The translations under genes and the position numbers were made by a program. From Paracoccaceae bacterium (GTDB lineage Bacteria; Pseudomonadota; Alphaproteobacteria; Rhodobacterales; Rhodobacteraceae), in assembly GCA_026419405.1 (NCBI GenBank), contig JANZZL010000065.1, forward strand, positions 1-64,000: 64,000 nucleotides of DNA. Reading direction: 5' to 3'. Positions 53,258 to 62,410 of this stretch are shown one piece after another (the stretch's first letter is position 1; every line of letters starts with the position of its first letter). Under the pieces are notes generated by a model. The model did no database searches, was not told where the DNA came from, and saw nothing but the letters and a program-made list of their open reading frames with translations.

Positions 53258-53872
53258 ATGATGCCGCTTGCCCCCGATCCGCGCCCCGCCCCGATGACAC
53301 GGCGCCGGGCGCTCGCCCTCGGCCTCGCCTGGTCGGCGCTGGCCGGCCGGCCGGCGCGGGCCGCGCCGGAACGCTACCTGATCGACACCGCCGTCTCGCG
53401 GGTGGATTTCGAGGCCGACTACGGCCGGCAGGTGATCGCCGGCACCATGCCGGTGGCCGATGCCGACATCGTGCTCGACTTCGCCCGACCCGCGCGAAGC
53501 CGCATCCGCGTGGCGCTCGACGTGCGGGGCGCGCGCGTCCCCTTCCCCTTCGCGGCCGAGGCGATGAAGGGCCGCTCGGTGCTCGACGCCGCGCGCTTCC
53601 CCTTCATCCTGTTCGAGAGCACCGCGGTCCGCGCCGAGGGCACGCGCGCGCGGCTCGAGGGGCGGGTGACGATCCGCGGCGTCACCCGGCCCGTGGCGCT
53701 CGACGCCGAGTTCTTCCGCCAGCGCGGCACCGCGCCCGGCGACCGCTCGGCGCTGTCGATCCACATCCGCAGCCGGGTCAACCGGTCGGACTACGGGGCG
53801 ACGGGCTTCTCCGACCTCGTCGGCGACGAGGTGCGCCTGCGCATCATCGCCCGCATCCGGCGGGCCGGGTGA
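53258..53872 (+). CDS. YceI family protein
   Basis: A 204-residue exported protein. The N-terminus has a Tat-like TRRRALALG run followed by a hydrophobic stretch and cleavage near RPARA. The YceI lipocalin-like domain starts with YLIDTAVSRVDFEADYG and includes MKGRSVLDAARFPFILFES, GRVTIRGVTRPVALD and SRVNRSDYGATGF. YceI proteins bind isoprenoid-type lipids in the periplasm. GGGAGG lies seven bases before ATG 53258; an in-frame ATG at 53294 would shorten the Tat-like region. Confidence 0.88.
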   Translation: MMPLAPDPRPAPMTRRRALALGLAWSALAGRPARAAPERYLIDTAVSRVDFEADYGRQVIAGTMPVADADIVLDFARPARSRIRVALDVRGARVPFPFAAEAMKGRSVLDAARFPFILFESTAVRAEGTRARLEGRVTIRGVTRPVALDAEFFRQRGTAPGDRSALSIHIRSRVNRSDYGATGFSDLVGDEVRLRIIARIRRAG

Positions 53873-53962
53873 GGCCGGGCGCCGGGCGGGATCGCCCCTT
53901 GCGCCCGCCGCGCCGAGGGTGAAGGGTGGCCCGACCGACCACCTGCCGCCCCCGCCGGCCCG

Positions 53963-55189
53963 ATGCGCCTCCTCGTCTCCTTCGCCGCCCTGTTCCTGTC
54001 GGTGATCCTGCTCCAGCTCGGATCGGGCGGGGTGGTGCCGCTCGACGCGCTCTCGGGCGCGGTGCTCGGCTTCTCGACGAACCAGATCGGCCTTCTCGGC
54101 TCGGCGCATTTCCTGGGCTTCTTCGTGGGCTGCTGGGGCGCGCCGCGGCTGATGGGATCGGTCGGCCATTCCCGCGCCTTCGCGGCCTTCTGCGCGGCGG
54201 GCACCATCGGCATCCTCGCGCACATGCTCGTCGTCCACCCCTGGGCCTGGGCGGGGCTGCGGATGCTCTCGGGCCTCTGCGTCGCGGGCTGCTACACGGT
54301 GATCGAGGCCTGGCTCCAGGCCAAGGTCACGAACGAGACGCGCGGCCGGGCGATGGGCACCTACCGGGTGGTGGACATCCTCGGCTCGCTCGGGGCGCAG
54401 CTCTTCATCGGCGTGCTCGAGCCCGCCTCCTACGCCGCCTACAACCTGCTGGCGCTCTGCTGCTGCGCGGCGCTGCTGCCGCTGACCCTGACCCGGGTCG
54501 AGCAGCCCGAGACGCCCGAGACCCCCCGCCTGCGCCCCCGCCTCGCCTGGGACCGCTCGCCGCTCGGCGCGGCGGGCGTCGTCGTCTCGGGCGTGACCGG
54601 AGCGGCGTTCCGCATGGTCGGGCCGGTCTACGGGCTTGCCGTTGGCCTCTCGGCCGACCAGATCGCGCTGTTCCTCGCCGCCTATGTCGTGGGCGGTGGG
54701 CTCGCCCAGTATCCGATGGGCTGGCTCGCCGACCGCTTCGACCGCCGCTCGGTGCTGGTCGGGCTCTCGCTCGCCTCGGTCCTCTCCTGCGGGCTGACCA
54801 TCGCGCTCTCCGGCGCGGGGACGGCGGCGGTGTTCCTCGCCGCGGCCTTCTTCGGCTTCACCACGATCCCGATCTATTCCGTCTCCTCGGCCCATGCCCA
54901 CGACTTCGCGGCCGCGCACGAGCGGGTGGAGCTCTCGGCCGCACACATGTTCCTCTACGCGATCGGCGCCACCGCCTCGCCGCTCGTCGCCTCGGCGCTG
55001 ATCGCGGCCTACGGGCCGGCGGCGATGTTCGCCCTGATCGCGCTGGCCCATGTGGCGCTGATCGCCTTCGGCCTCGCGCGGATGCAGGCGCGCCCCGTGC
55101 CCGGCATCCGCACCGCCTACCAGTACATCCCCCGCACCTCGTTCCTGATCGGGCGGCTGCTCGGCCGCGGCCGCGACGGGCGGGATTGA
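53963..55189 (+). CDS. MFS transporter
   Basis: A 408-residue protein with twelve predicted helices. The loop between helices 2 and 3 is reduced, but GWLADRFDRRSVLVG in the second half is a typical MFS A-motif. RGRAMGTYRVVDILGSLGAQ and AAHERVELSAAHMFLYAIG resemble the YcaD/DHA-like group. The substrate is unknown. It starts 90 bases after yceI, in the same direction. Confidence 0.88.
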   Translation: MRLLVSFAALFLSVILLQLGSGGVVPLDALSGAVLGFSTNQIGLLGSAHFLGFFVGCWGAPRLMGSVGHSRAFAAFCAAGTIGILAHMLVVHPWAWAGLRMLSGLCVAGCYTVIEAWLQAKVTNETRGRAMGTYRVVDILGSLGAQLFIGVLEPASYAAYNLLALCCCAALLPLTLTRVEQPETPETPRLRPRLAWDRSPLGAAGVVVSGVTGAAFRMVGPVYGLAVGLSADQIALFLAAYVVGGGLAQYPMGWLADRFDRRSVLVGLSLASVLSCGLTIALSGAGTAAVFLAAAFFGFTTIPIYSVSSAHAHDFAAAHERVELSAAHMFLYAIGATASPLVASALIAAYGPAAMFALIALAHVALIAFGLARMQARPVPGIRTAYQYIPRTSFLIGRLLGRGRDGRD

Positions 55190-55255
55190 CACCGCTCAAG
55201 GCGGGGCCCCGGCCGGGCGGCGATCCTCTCTTCCTCATCACAGGGAGAACGGCAG

Positions 55256-56011
55256 ATGGACATCCGATTCGACGGCAGGACCGCCCTCGTCACCGGCGCT
55301 GGCTCGGGCATCGGCGCGGCGATCGCGCGCCAGCTCGCCGCCTCGGGGGCGACCGTGGTGCTCGGCGATCTCGACGAGGCCGGCATGGCCGCGGTCGCGG
55401 GCGACATCGCGCGCGCCGGGGGCCGCGCGCTCTCGGTCCGGCTCGACGTGGCCGAGCCGGCCTCGGTCGAGGCGGCGGTGGCGTTCTGCGAGGCGCAGAC
55501 CGGCGCGCTCCACCTCCTCGTCAACAACGCCGGGATCGGCGGGCCGCAGGCCCCGACCGGCGAATACCCGGTGGACGGCTGGGAGAAGGTGATCGCGGTC
55601 AACCTTACCGGCGTCTTCCTCGGCCTGCGCTACGGCCTGCCCGCGATCGAGCGCGCCGGCGGCGGCGCGGTCGTCAACGTCTCCTCGATCCTCGGCTCGG
55701 TCGCCTTCGCGGGCGCGCCCGCCTACGTCGCGGCCAAGCACGGCGTGAACGGGCTGACGAAGTGCGCCGCCGCCGAATACGCCACCCGCGGCGTGCGCAT
55801 CAACGCCGTCGGGCCGGCCTTCATCCGCACGCCGCTGCTCGAGAAGAACCTCTCCGCCGAGGTCATGGCGGCGCTCGCCGGGATGCACCCGGTGAAGCGG
55901 ATCGGCGAGGCCGACGAGGTGGCCACGCTCGTGCTCTACCTGCTCTCCGACCGAGCGAGCTTCGTGACGGGCTCGTATCATCTGGTTGACGGAGGCTACA
56001 CGGCGCTCTGA
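55256..56011 (+). CDS. Short-chain dehydrogenase/reductase (FabG-like)
   Basis: A 251-residue SDR with TGAGSGIG near 13-20, NNAGIGG near 85-91, the serine in VNVSSILGS, and YVAAKHG carrying the catalytic Tyr and Lys. The C-terminus ends [25 protein letters not shown] lies seven bases upstream of the ATG. Without a metabolic neighbour the substrate cannot be assigned; 3-hydroxy acyl or polyol substrates are both possible. Confidence 0.88.
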   Translation: MDIRFDGRTALVTGAGSGIGAAIARQLAASGATVVLGDLDEAGMAAVAGDIARAGGRALSVRLDVAEPASVEAAVAFCEAQTGALHLLVNNAGIGGPQAPTGEYPVDGWEKVIAVNLTGVFLGLRYGLPAIERAGGGAVVNVSSILGSVAFAGAPAYVAAKHGVNGLTKCAAAEYATRGVRINAVGPAFIRTPLLEKNLSAEVMAALAGMHPVKRIGEADEVATLVLYLLSDRASFVTGSYHLVDGGYTAL

Positions 56012-56171
56012 CCGTCGCCGGCGCGGGGCGTCCGCGCCGCCCCGGCGGCGCGGTGCCGGGCGGCCCGGCCGGCCCCGCACCCGGCCCTCATCCCGCGAGG
56101 GCGCACCCGAGCCTCTGGCCCTTCCGGCCCGCGGGCGCTACACCTCGCGCCGCAACGGACGGGACAGGACG

Positions 56172-57890
56172 ATGGCGCGCATCCTCATCACCTCGGCGAT
56201 CCCCTACATCAACGGCATCAAGCACCTCGGCAACCTCGTCGGCTCGCAGCTTCCCGCCGACCTCTTCGCGCGCTACTTCCGCGCCCGCGGCCACGAGGTG
56301 CTGTTCCTCTGCGCCACCGACGAGCACGGCACGCCCGCCGAGCTCGCCGCCGCGAAGGCGGGCAAGCCGGTCGAGGTCTACTGCGCCGAGATGTGGGCGG
56401 TGCAGAAGCGGCTCTCGGACGGCTTCCGCCTCTCCTTCGACCACTTCGGCCGGTCCTCCAGCCCACAGAACCACCGGCTCACCCAGCACTTCGCCGGCCG
56501 CCTCGCCGCGAACGGCCTGATCGCCGAGGTCACCGAGAGGCAGTTCTTCTCGAAGGCCGACAACCGCTTCCTGCCCGACCGCTACATCGAGGGCACCTGC
56601 CCCAACTGCGGCTACGAGCGCGCGCGCGGCGACCAGTGCGAGAACTGCACCAAGCAGCTCGACCCGACCGACCTGATCAATCCCCGCTCGGCGATCTCGG
56701 GCTCGACCGACCTCGAGCTGCGCGAGACCAAGCACCTCTACCTGCGCCAGTCCGCGCTCAGGGACCGGCTCGAGGCCTGGATCGACAGCAAGACCGACTG
56801 GCCGGTGCTGACCACCTCGATCGCGAAGAAGTGGCTCAACGACGGCGAGGGCCTGAAGGACCGCGGCATCACCCGCGACCTGCACTGGGGCGTGCCGGTC
56901 CGCAGGGGCGACGAGCCCTGGCCGGGGATGGAGGGCAAGGTCTTCTACGTCTGGTTCGACGCGCCCATCGAGTACATCGCCTGCGCCAAGGAATGGGCCG
57001 ACGCGCGCGGCCTGCCCGACGCCGCCTGGGAACGCTGGTGGCGCGAGGACAAGGGCGCCGCCGACGTGCGCTACATCCAGTTCATGGGCAAGGACAACGT
57101 GCCCTTCCACACGATCTCCTTCCCGGCGACGATCATGGGGTCGGGCGAGCCCTGGAAGCTCGTGGACTACATCAAGTCGTTCAACTACCTCAACTACGAC
57201 GGCGGCCAGTTCTCCACCAGCCAGGGCCGGGGCGTGTTCATGGACCAGGCGCTGTCGATCCTGCCGGCCGACTACTGGCGCTGGTGGCTGCTCAGCCACG
57301 CGCCCGAGAACTCCGACAGCGAGTTCACCTGGGAGAACTTCCAGGCCTCGGTCAACAAGGACCTCGCCGACGTGCTCGGCAACTTCGTCAGCCGCGTCAC
57401 CAAGTTCTGCCGCGCGAAGTTCGGCGAGACGGTGCCCGAGGGCGGCGAGGCGGACGCGCACGCGGCGGCGCTCGTCGCCGAGCTCGAGACCCGCGTGCGC
57501 GCCTACGAGGGCCACATGGAGGCGATGGAGGTGCGCAAGGCCGCGGCCGAGCTGCGCGCGATCTGGGTCGCGGGCAACGAATACCTCCAGTCGGCCGCGC
57601 CCTGGGCGGTGCACAAGGAGGATCCCGCACGCGCCGCGGCCATGGTGCGCCTCGGGCTCAACCTCGTCCGGCTCTACGCCGTCCTCTCCGAACCCTTCAT
57701 CCCCGATGCCGCGGCGGCCATGCTCGCGGCGATGGGCACCTCCGACCGCGCGTGGCCGGGACCGATCGGCGAGGCGCTGGCGGTGCTGCCACCGGGGCAT
57801 GCCTTCACAACGCCGGACGTGCTCTTCAAGAAGATCGCCGACGAGGAGCGCGAGGACTGGGCGCGCCGCTTCGCCGGCCGGCGCGACTGA
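56172..57890 (+). CDS. metG: Methionyl-tRNA synthetase
   Basis: A class I synthetase of 572 residues charging tRNA-Met. The HIGH-type motif is HLGN near 19-22 in [11 protein letters not shown], followed by [10 protein letters not shown] zinc knuckle [17 protein letters not shown] is intact. The KMSKS loop is written FSTSQGRG, a form without the two lysines. The anticodon-binding domain follows ([19 protein letters not shown]), and no C-terminal tRNA-binding EMAP-like domain is attached. ATG at 56172 was chosen by homology; the frame continues upstream into low-complexity residues. Confidence 0.96.
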   Translation: MARILITSAIPYINGIKHLGNLVGSQLPADLFARYFRARGHEVLFLCATDEHGTPAELAAAKAGKPVEVYCAEMWAVQKRLSDGFRLSFDHFGRSSSPQNHRLTQHFAGRLAANGLIAEVTERQFFSKADNRFLPDRYIEGTCPNCGYERARGDQCENCTKQLDPTDLINPRSAISGSTDLELRETKHLYLRQSALRDRLEAWIDSKTDWPVLTTSIAKKWLNDGEGLKDRGITRDLHWGVPVRRGDEPWPGMEGKVFYVWFDAPIEYIACAKEWADARGLPDAAWERWWREDKGAADVRYIQFMGKDNVPFHTISFPATIMGSGEPWKLVDYIKSFNYLNYDGGQFSTSQGRGVFMDQALSILPADYWRWWLLSHAPENSDSEFTWENFQASVNKDLADVLGNFVSRVTKFCRAKFGETVPEGGEADAHAAALVAELETRVRAYEGHMEAMEVRKAAAELRAIWVAGNEYLQSAAPWAVHKEDPARAAAMVRLGLNLVRLYAVLSEPFIPDAAAAMLAAMGTSDRAWPGPIGEALAVLPPGHAFTTPDVLFKKIADEEREDWARRFAGRRD

Positions 57891-57960
57891 CCCGCCCCGG
57901 GGGCGGCGCGGGGGCCGCCGCCCTTGACGCCGCGGTGGCCCTGCCCCACCGTCGGGCGGC

Positions 57961-58692
57961 ATGTTCCCGATCCGCGACCACAACCCCTCGGGCCGCACGC
58001 CCTACGTGACCTACGCGCTGATCGCGGCGAACGTGGCCGTGTTCCTCATGATGCTGCCGCTCTACGGCGATCCGCGGGCGCTGGAGGCGGCCTTCCGCAC
58101 CTGGGGGCTGGTGCCGGCGACGAGCGGCGCGCGGGCCTACCTCACCTCGATGTTCCTGCACGCGGGCTTGCTGCACCTGGCCGGCAACATGCTGTTCCTG
58201 TGGGTCTTCGGCGACAACATGGAGGACGAGATGGGCCATCTGCCCTTCCTCGGCTTCTACCTCGCCTCGGGCGTCGCCTCGGCCTGGGCGCAGGTCGCGG
58301 CGGACCCGGCCTCGCCCGTCCCCATGGTCGGCGCCTCGGGCGCCATCGCGGGGGTGATGGGGGGCTATCTGCTCCTGTTTCCGCGGGCGCGCGTCGATGT
58401 GCTCTTCATCATCGTGATCCTGATCCGGGTGATCCCGGTGCCGGCCTGGATCGTGCTGGGCGCCTGGTTCGCCATCCAGATCTTCTCGGGGGCGGCCACC
58501 CCGACCGAGGGCGGCGGCGTCGCCTACTGGGCCCACGCCGGCGGCTTCGCCGCGGGCCTCCTGCTGACCGTGCCGCTCTGGCTGCGGCTCGGCGGGCCGG
58601 CCTTCTGGAACCGCACCGCCGGGCGGCCGCCCCACCCCGAGGCGGCCTACCGCCTCCGGCGGACCTCGATTCCCCGCGTGCCGCGCCGCTGA
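57961..58692 (+). CDS. Rhomboid family intramembrane serine protease
   Basis: A 243-residue polytopic protein with six helices. The catalytic dyad is Ser126 in GASGAIAG and His192 in YWAHAGGFAAG. FLHAGLLHLAGNMLFLWVFGDNMED is the conserved L1 loop and helix 2 block. It cleaves membrane proteins within the bilayer; substrates in this group are unknown. It is convergent with the inositol-phosphatase gene. Confidence 0.92.
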   Translation: MFPIRDHNPSGRTPYVTYALIAANVAVFLMMLPLYGDPRALEAAFRTWGLVPATSGARAYLTSMFLHAGLLHLAGNMLFLWVFGDNMEDEMGHLPFLGFYLASGVASAWAQVAADPASPVPMVGASGAIAGVMGGYLLLFPRARVDVLFIIVILIRVIPVPAWIVLGAWFAIQIFSGAATPTEGGGVAYWAHAGGFAAGLLLTVPLWLRLGGPAFWNRTAGRPPHPEAAYRLRRTSIPRVPRR

Positions 58693-58741
58693 CCGCCCCC
58701 CGCCTTCCGGCCCGAAGCCGCCGCCTGCCGCCGCCTGCCGC

Positions 58742-58752
58742 GGGGGGGGGGG
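58742..58752. repeat. Homopolymer of 11 G
   Basis: Eleven G residues in a row lie between the convergent rhomboid and inositol-phosphatase genes, two bases before the stop codon of the latter. It is prone to slippage in replication and in sequencing. Confidence 0.8.
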
Positions 58753-58754
58753 CC

Positions 58755-59546
58755 TCAGGGCGCGCGCAGCACCTCGGCAAGCGGGCCGAAGAGATGCTGG
58801 TTGGCGCAGAGGATCGAGCCCGAGTCGAACACGCTCTCGCCGGCGCGCACCGCCTCGACGAGGCCGCCCGCCTCGCGCACGATCAGCATGCCCGCCGCCA
58901 TGTCCCAGGGCTTCAGCTCGCGCTCCCAGAACCCGTCGAGCCGGCCGGCCGCGACATAGGCGAGGTCGAGCGCCGCGGCGCCCCAGCGGCGCATCCCCGC
59001 CGTCATCGGCATCAGGCGCGAGAGGTCGCGGACCATGGCCGGCAGCGTCCTCTTGGCGCCGAAGGGCACCCCGGTGGCGAACACCGCCTCCTCCATGCGC
59101 CGCCGACCGGAAACGCGCAGCCGCCGCTGGTCGTTGAGCCAGGCCCCCTGCCCCTTCTCGGCGTAGAACATCTCGTCCTTCGCCGGGTCGAAGACCACCG
59201 CGGCGACGATCTCGCCCTTGTGTTCCAGCGCGATCGACACCGCCCAGTGCGGCAGGCCGTGCAGGAAGTTCGTCGTGCCGTCGAGCGGATCGACGATCCA
59301 GCGCCGCGTCGGGTCGGCGCCCTCGGTCGCGCCCGTCTCCTCGCCGAGCCAGCCGTAGTTCGGCCGCGCGCCGAGCAGCTCCTCGCGCAGGATCCGCTCG
59401 GCGGCGACATCGGCCTTCGACACGAAGTCGCCCGGCCCCTTGGCCGAGACCTGGAGGTTCTCCACCTCGCGGAAGTCCTTCACCAGCGAACGCCCGGCCT
59501 TGCGAGCCGCCTTCAGCATGATGTTAAGATTGGCGCTGCCGTGCAT
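58755..59546 (-). CDS. Inositol monophosphatase family protein (SuhB-like)
   Basis: A 263-residue metal-dependent phosphatase. Metal ligands are Glu69 in LGEE and the DPLDGTT motif at 86-92 (Asp86, Asp89), with the C-terminal KPWDMAAG block. The family covers inositol 1-phosphatase, fructose 1,6-bisphosphatase and CysQ-type enzymes; the length and the FVSKADVAAE region fit SuhB best. ATG at 59546 has GGGGAGG eight bases upstream. The frame continues upstream to 59621 without homology. Confidence 0.9.
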   Translation of the reverse strand: MHGSANLNIMLKAARKAGRSLVKDFREVENLQVSAKGPGDFVSKADVAAERILREELLGARPNYGWLGEETGATEGADPTRRWIVDPLDGTTNFLHGLPHWAVSIALEHKGEIVAAVVFDPAKDEMFYAEKGQGAWLNDQRRLRVSGRRRMEEAVFATGVPFGAKRTLPAMVRDLSRLMPMTAGMRRWGAAALDLAYVAAGRLDGFWERELKPWDMAAGMLIVREAGGLVEAVRAGESVFDSGSILCANQHLFGPLAEVLRAP

Positions 59547-59684
59547 CTCTGGAACCTCCCCGGCTCGGCGTCGCGCTATACTTGCCTCGGCGCCGGAAGG
59601 AAAGGCGCCGGAAGCCGTCACAGAACCGTGCTAGCATGAGCCGGGCGCGGCGCCGCCGCGGCCAGACACGGGGGGAGGCCAGAG

Positions 59685-60188
59685 ATGACCCACAGGGAGC
59701 GCTTTTCCGAGGCGGACTGGGCCGGCGTGATCGCCGCGCCGATGGTGGCGAGCTTCGCGGTGACGGCGGGCGATCCCGGCGGCCTCGTCGGGGCGGTGCA
59801 GGAAGCCCTGGCCACGGCCCGCGCGCTGGGCCAGGCCCGGCGCGAGGCGGCCGAGGGCTCGCTCGTCGCCGAGGTGATCGCCGCCTGGGGCGATGCCGAC
59901 AGCCGCACCCGGCTGCGCGAGGGGATCCGCGAGCTCGCCCGCGGCAGGACGCCGGCCGAGGCGACGGCGGCCGCGGTCGCGCGGCTGGGCGAGATCGCCC
60001 GCAGCGTCGAGGCCGCGGCGCCGGACGAGGCGGCGGCCTTCAAGGCCTGGCTGCGCGACATCGCGCAGAAGGTGGCCGAGGCCGGCACCGAGGGCGGCTT
60101 CCTCGGCTTCGGCGGCGAGAAGGTCTCGGAGGCCGAGCGCCGCACGCTGGCCGAGATCGACAGCGCGCTCGCCGGGCCCGGCGCCTGA
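59685..60188 (+). CDS. Hypothetical alpha-helical protein
   Basis: I do not recognise this protein. It has 167 residues, no signal peptide and no membrane helix, and is almost wholly helical and acidic. Features are an N-terminal FSEADWAGVIAAPMVASFAVTAGDPGG, a long Ala/Arg/Glu helix region (about 38-110) and a glycine-rich GGFLGFGGEKVSEAE near the end. GGGGGAGG precedes the ATG. It may form an operon with the glycine-rich gene 95 bases downstream. Confidence 0.7.
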   Translation: MTHRERFSEADWAGVIAAPMVASFAVTAGDPGGLVGAVQEALATARALGQARREAAEGSLVAEVIAAWGDADSRTRLREGIRELARGRTPAEATAAAVARLGEIARSVEAAAPDEAAAFKAWLRDIAQKVAEAGTEGGFLGFGGEKVSEAERRTLAEIDSALAGPGA

Positions 60189-60283
60189 CCGGACCGGAGG
60201 CGCGAGGGAAGGGTTGCCCCAGCCGGACAGGGGCCGGCCGGCAAGGGGGGAGTGGGGAAAGGCCCGGGAGAGGGAACAGGGAC

Positions 60284-60586
60284 ATGGAGCAGATCATCGC
60301 GCAGCTGGTCGGCGGCGCGGTCGGCGGGCTCGGCGGCGGCAAGGCCGTCAAGGGCGCCGACATGGGCGCGCTCGGCAACCTCATCGCCGGGGCGATCGGC
60401 GGGGTCGGCGGCGGGCAGCTCCTCGGTGGTCTCCTCGGCGGGCTCGGCGGTGCGGCGGGCGATGCCGCCGCGGCGGCCGGCGGGGTCGACATCGCGGCGC
60501 TGGCCGGGAACCTCGTCGGCGGCGGCGTCGCCGGCCTCATCGTGCAGGTCGTCGTCGGCCTGATCCTCAAGCGCCTGAAGGGCTGA
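60284..60586 (+). CDS. Small glycine-rich hydrophobic protein
   Basis: A 100-residue product without a signal peptide, dominated by glycine-zipper-like stretches: VGGAVGGLGGGKAVKG (9-24), AGAIGGVGGGQLLGGLLGG (36-54) and a hydrophobic C-terminus VAGLIVQVVVGLILKRLKG. The pattern suggests insertion in or association with a membrane. AGGGAACAGG lies just upstream of the ATG. No function is known. Confidence 0.68.
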   Translation: MEQIIAQLVGGAVGGLGGGKAVKGADMGALGNLIAGAIGGVGGGQLLGGLLGGLGGAAGDAAAAAGGVDIAALAGNLVGGGVAGLIVQVVVGLILKRLKG

Positions 60587-60631
60587 ACCCGGCGGCGGGG
60601 CGGCCGGTCGCATCGGCCGGCCGTCCTGCGC

Positions 60632-61390
60632 CTAGCTGCGCCAGAGGCCGCGCCGCGCCAGCACCGCGCGCAGCAGCGTGGGGCGGTCGGACATGATTCC
60701 GTCCACCCCAAGGTCGATCAGACGTGCCATCTCGGCCTCCTCGTCCACCGTCCAGACGTGCACCTGCACGCCGCGCCGGTGCGCCGCCGCCACGAAGCGG
60801 CGCGTCACGACCGGGATCCCGCGGAAGCCGACCGGCACCTGAACCGCCGGGAACGCCGGCCGCGGCACGGGCAGGCCCCAGCCGGCGAGCCAGAGCCGCG
60901 CCACGCCCGCATGCGCCGGCGACCAGGCGAGCCCCTCGCCGAGCAGCGCCCGCAGGCGCGCCGTGCGCGCCGGCGCGAAGGAGCCGACGCAGACGCGCGC
61001 GAGCGCCCCCGCCGCGCGGATCGCCCGCGCCATCGGCTCCACCGCCGCGTCCGACTTCGCCTCGAGGTTCAGGAACAGCCCCGGAAAGGCCTCGAGCACC
61101 GCATCGAGCCGCGGCACCTCGCCCCCGCCCTTCAGCCGCACCCTCGCAAGCTCTGCCCAGGTCAGCCGGTCGATCCGCTCCGGCCGCCCGGCCATGCGCT
61201 CCAGCGTGTCGTCGTGGAAGATCACCGCCACCCCGTCGGCGGTGGCCTGCACGTCGGTCTCGACATGGCTGAAGCCCAGCGCCGCGGCCCGCGCGAAGGC
61301 GGGCACCGTGTTCTCCTCGGCCTCGCGCGCCCCGCCCCGGTGCGCGAAGGCGATCGGCCTCGGGTGGTCGAGGAACGGATGCGCCCTCAT
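60632..61390 (-). CDS. ugpQ: Glycerophosphodiester phosphodiesterase
   Basis: A 252-residue TIM-barrel hydrolase that releases glycerol 3-phosphate from deacylated phospholipids. His17 and Arg18 in AHRGG, ENT at 26-28, Glu44 and Asp46 in VETDVQ, and His59 in FHDDTLERMAG are the family motifs. No signal peptide is present, so the cytosolic UgpQ type is likely. Its ATG overlaps the LysR stop by four bases, an unusual coupling of an enzyme to a regulator. Confidence 0.92.
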   Translation of the reverse strand: MRAHPFLDHPRPIAFAHRGGAREAEENTVPAFARAAALGFSHVETDVQATADGVAVIFHDDTLERMAGRPERIDRLTWAELARVRLKGGGEVPRLDAVLEAFPGLFLNLEAKSDAAVEPMARAIRAAGALARVCVGSFAPARTARLRALLGEGLAWSPAHAGVARLWLAGWGLPVPRPAFPAVQVPVGFRGIPVVTRRFVAAAHRRGVQVHVWTVDEEAEMARLIDLGVDGIMSDRPTLLRAVLARRGLWRS

Positions 61391-62316
61391 GCCGGGGCGG
61401 CGGCGGGCCGGCCCGCGCGCTGGAGCGTGAGCGGGATCGTGCGCCCCAGCCGCAGCACCTCGGCCATGAAGGGCTTGGTCGCGTCCTCGGACCTGACCGC
61501 GGCATAGAGCCGCCGGGTGATGCCGCGCTCGGTCAGCGGCCGCGTCACGTAGTCGGACGAGAAGCGCACCTCGCGCACCACCCAGTCGGGCAGCACCGCC
61601 ACGCCGCGGTTCGAGGCGACGAGCAGCAGGATCACCGCCGTCAGCTCCACCTGCCGGATCGCGCGGGGCTCCACCTTGGCCGGGATCAGCAGCTGGCTGA
61701 ACACGTCGAGCCGCTGGCGCTCCACCGGGTAGGTGATCAGCGTCTCGCCGCGGAAGTCCTCGGCCGCGATCCAGGGCTTCGCCGCCAGCGGGTGCTGCGA
61801 GGAGGCGACGAACACCGGCTCGTAGTCGAACAGCGGCACGAACGCCACGCCGGCGAGGTCCTCGGGGTCGGAGGAGACCACCAGGTCCACCTCCTCGCGC
61901 ATCAGCGCCGGCAGCGCCCCGAAGGCGAGGCCGGGGCGGATGTCCACGTCCACGTCCGGCCACTTGCGGCGGAACTGCTCCAGCACCGGGAACAGCCATT
62001 CGAAGCAGGCGTGGCACTCGATGGCGATGTGCAGCCGCCCCGACCGCCCCGAACGCAGCGCCCGGAAGTCCTGCTCCAGCGCCTCGACCTCGGGCAGCAC
62101 CTGCTCGGCCAGGCGCAGCAGCCGCATCCCCGCCGCCGAGAGCCTGAGCGGCTTCGACCGGCGCACGAAGAGCTCGACGCCGACCTGCTCCTCCAGCCCC
62201 TTCACCTGATGGCTCAGCGCCGACTGGGTGATGTTGAGCATGTCGGCCGCCCGCGCGAGCCCCCCCGCCTCGTGGATCGCCCGGATCGTGCGCAGGTGCC
62301 GGAATTCCAGATGCAT
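61387..62316 (-). CDS. metR: LysR family regulator, MetR type
   Basis: A 309-residue LTTR with the HTH near 2-60 (LARAADMLNITQSALSHQVKGLEEQ) and an effector domain. The segment HLEFRHLRTIRAIHEAGG, then the IAIECHACFEWLFPVLEQFR block, follows MetR, the homocysteine-responsive activator of methionine genes. It is divergent from metF, a classic MetR target, and an inverted repeat lies between the genes. ATG at 62316 was chosen by homology. The downstream phosphodiesterase is coupled to it. Confidence 0.9.
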   Translation of the reverse strand: MHLEFRHLRTIRAIHEAGGLARAADMLNITQSALSHQVKGLEEQVGVELFVRRSKPLRLSAAGMRLLRLAEQVLPEVEALEQDFRALRSGRSGRLHIAIECHACFEWLFPVLEQFRRKWPDVDVDIRPGLAFGALPALMREEVDLVVSSDPEDLAGVAFVPLFDYEPVFVASSQHPLAAKPWIAAEDFRGETLITYPVERQRLDVFSQLLIPAKVEPRAIRQVELTAVILLLVASNRGVAVLPDWVVREVRFSSDYVTRPLTERGITRRLYAAVRSEDATKPFMAEVLRLGRTIPLTLQRAGRPAAAPA

Positions 62317-62328
62317 CTTGCGGCTCGC

Positions 62329-62345
62329 CTCATGAAAGAGATGAG
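62329..62345. promoter_or_regulatory. Candidate MetR-binding inverted repeat
   Basis: CTCAT-GAAAGAG-ATGAG is a perfect inverted repeat between metR and metF, overlapping TGAGA (62342-62346), which pairs with TCTCA (62359-62363). The area is AT-rich compared with its surroundings. Known MetR sites have the form TGAA-N5-TTCA, so the match is by position and symmetry, not by exact sequence. Confidence 0.5.
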
Positions 62346-62410
62346 AACTATGAATTTGTCTCACATCCGCCGGCGGCCTACAACAGGATCGGAATAGCGC
62401 CGAGGTCGTC

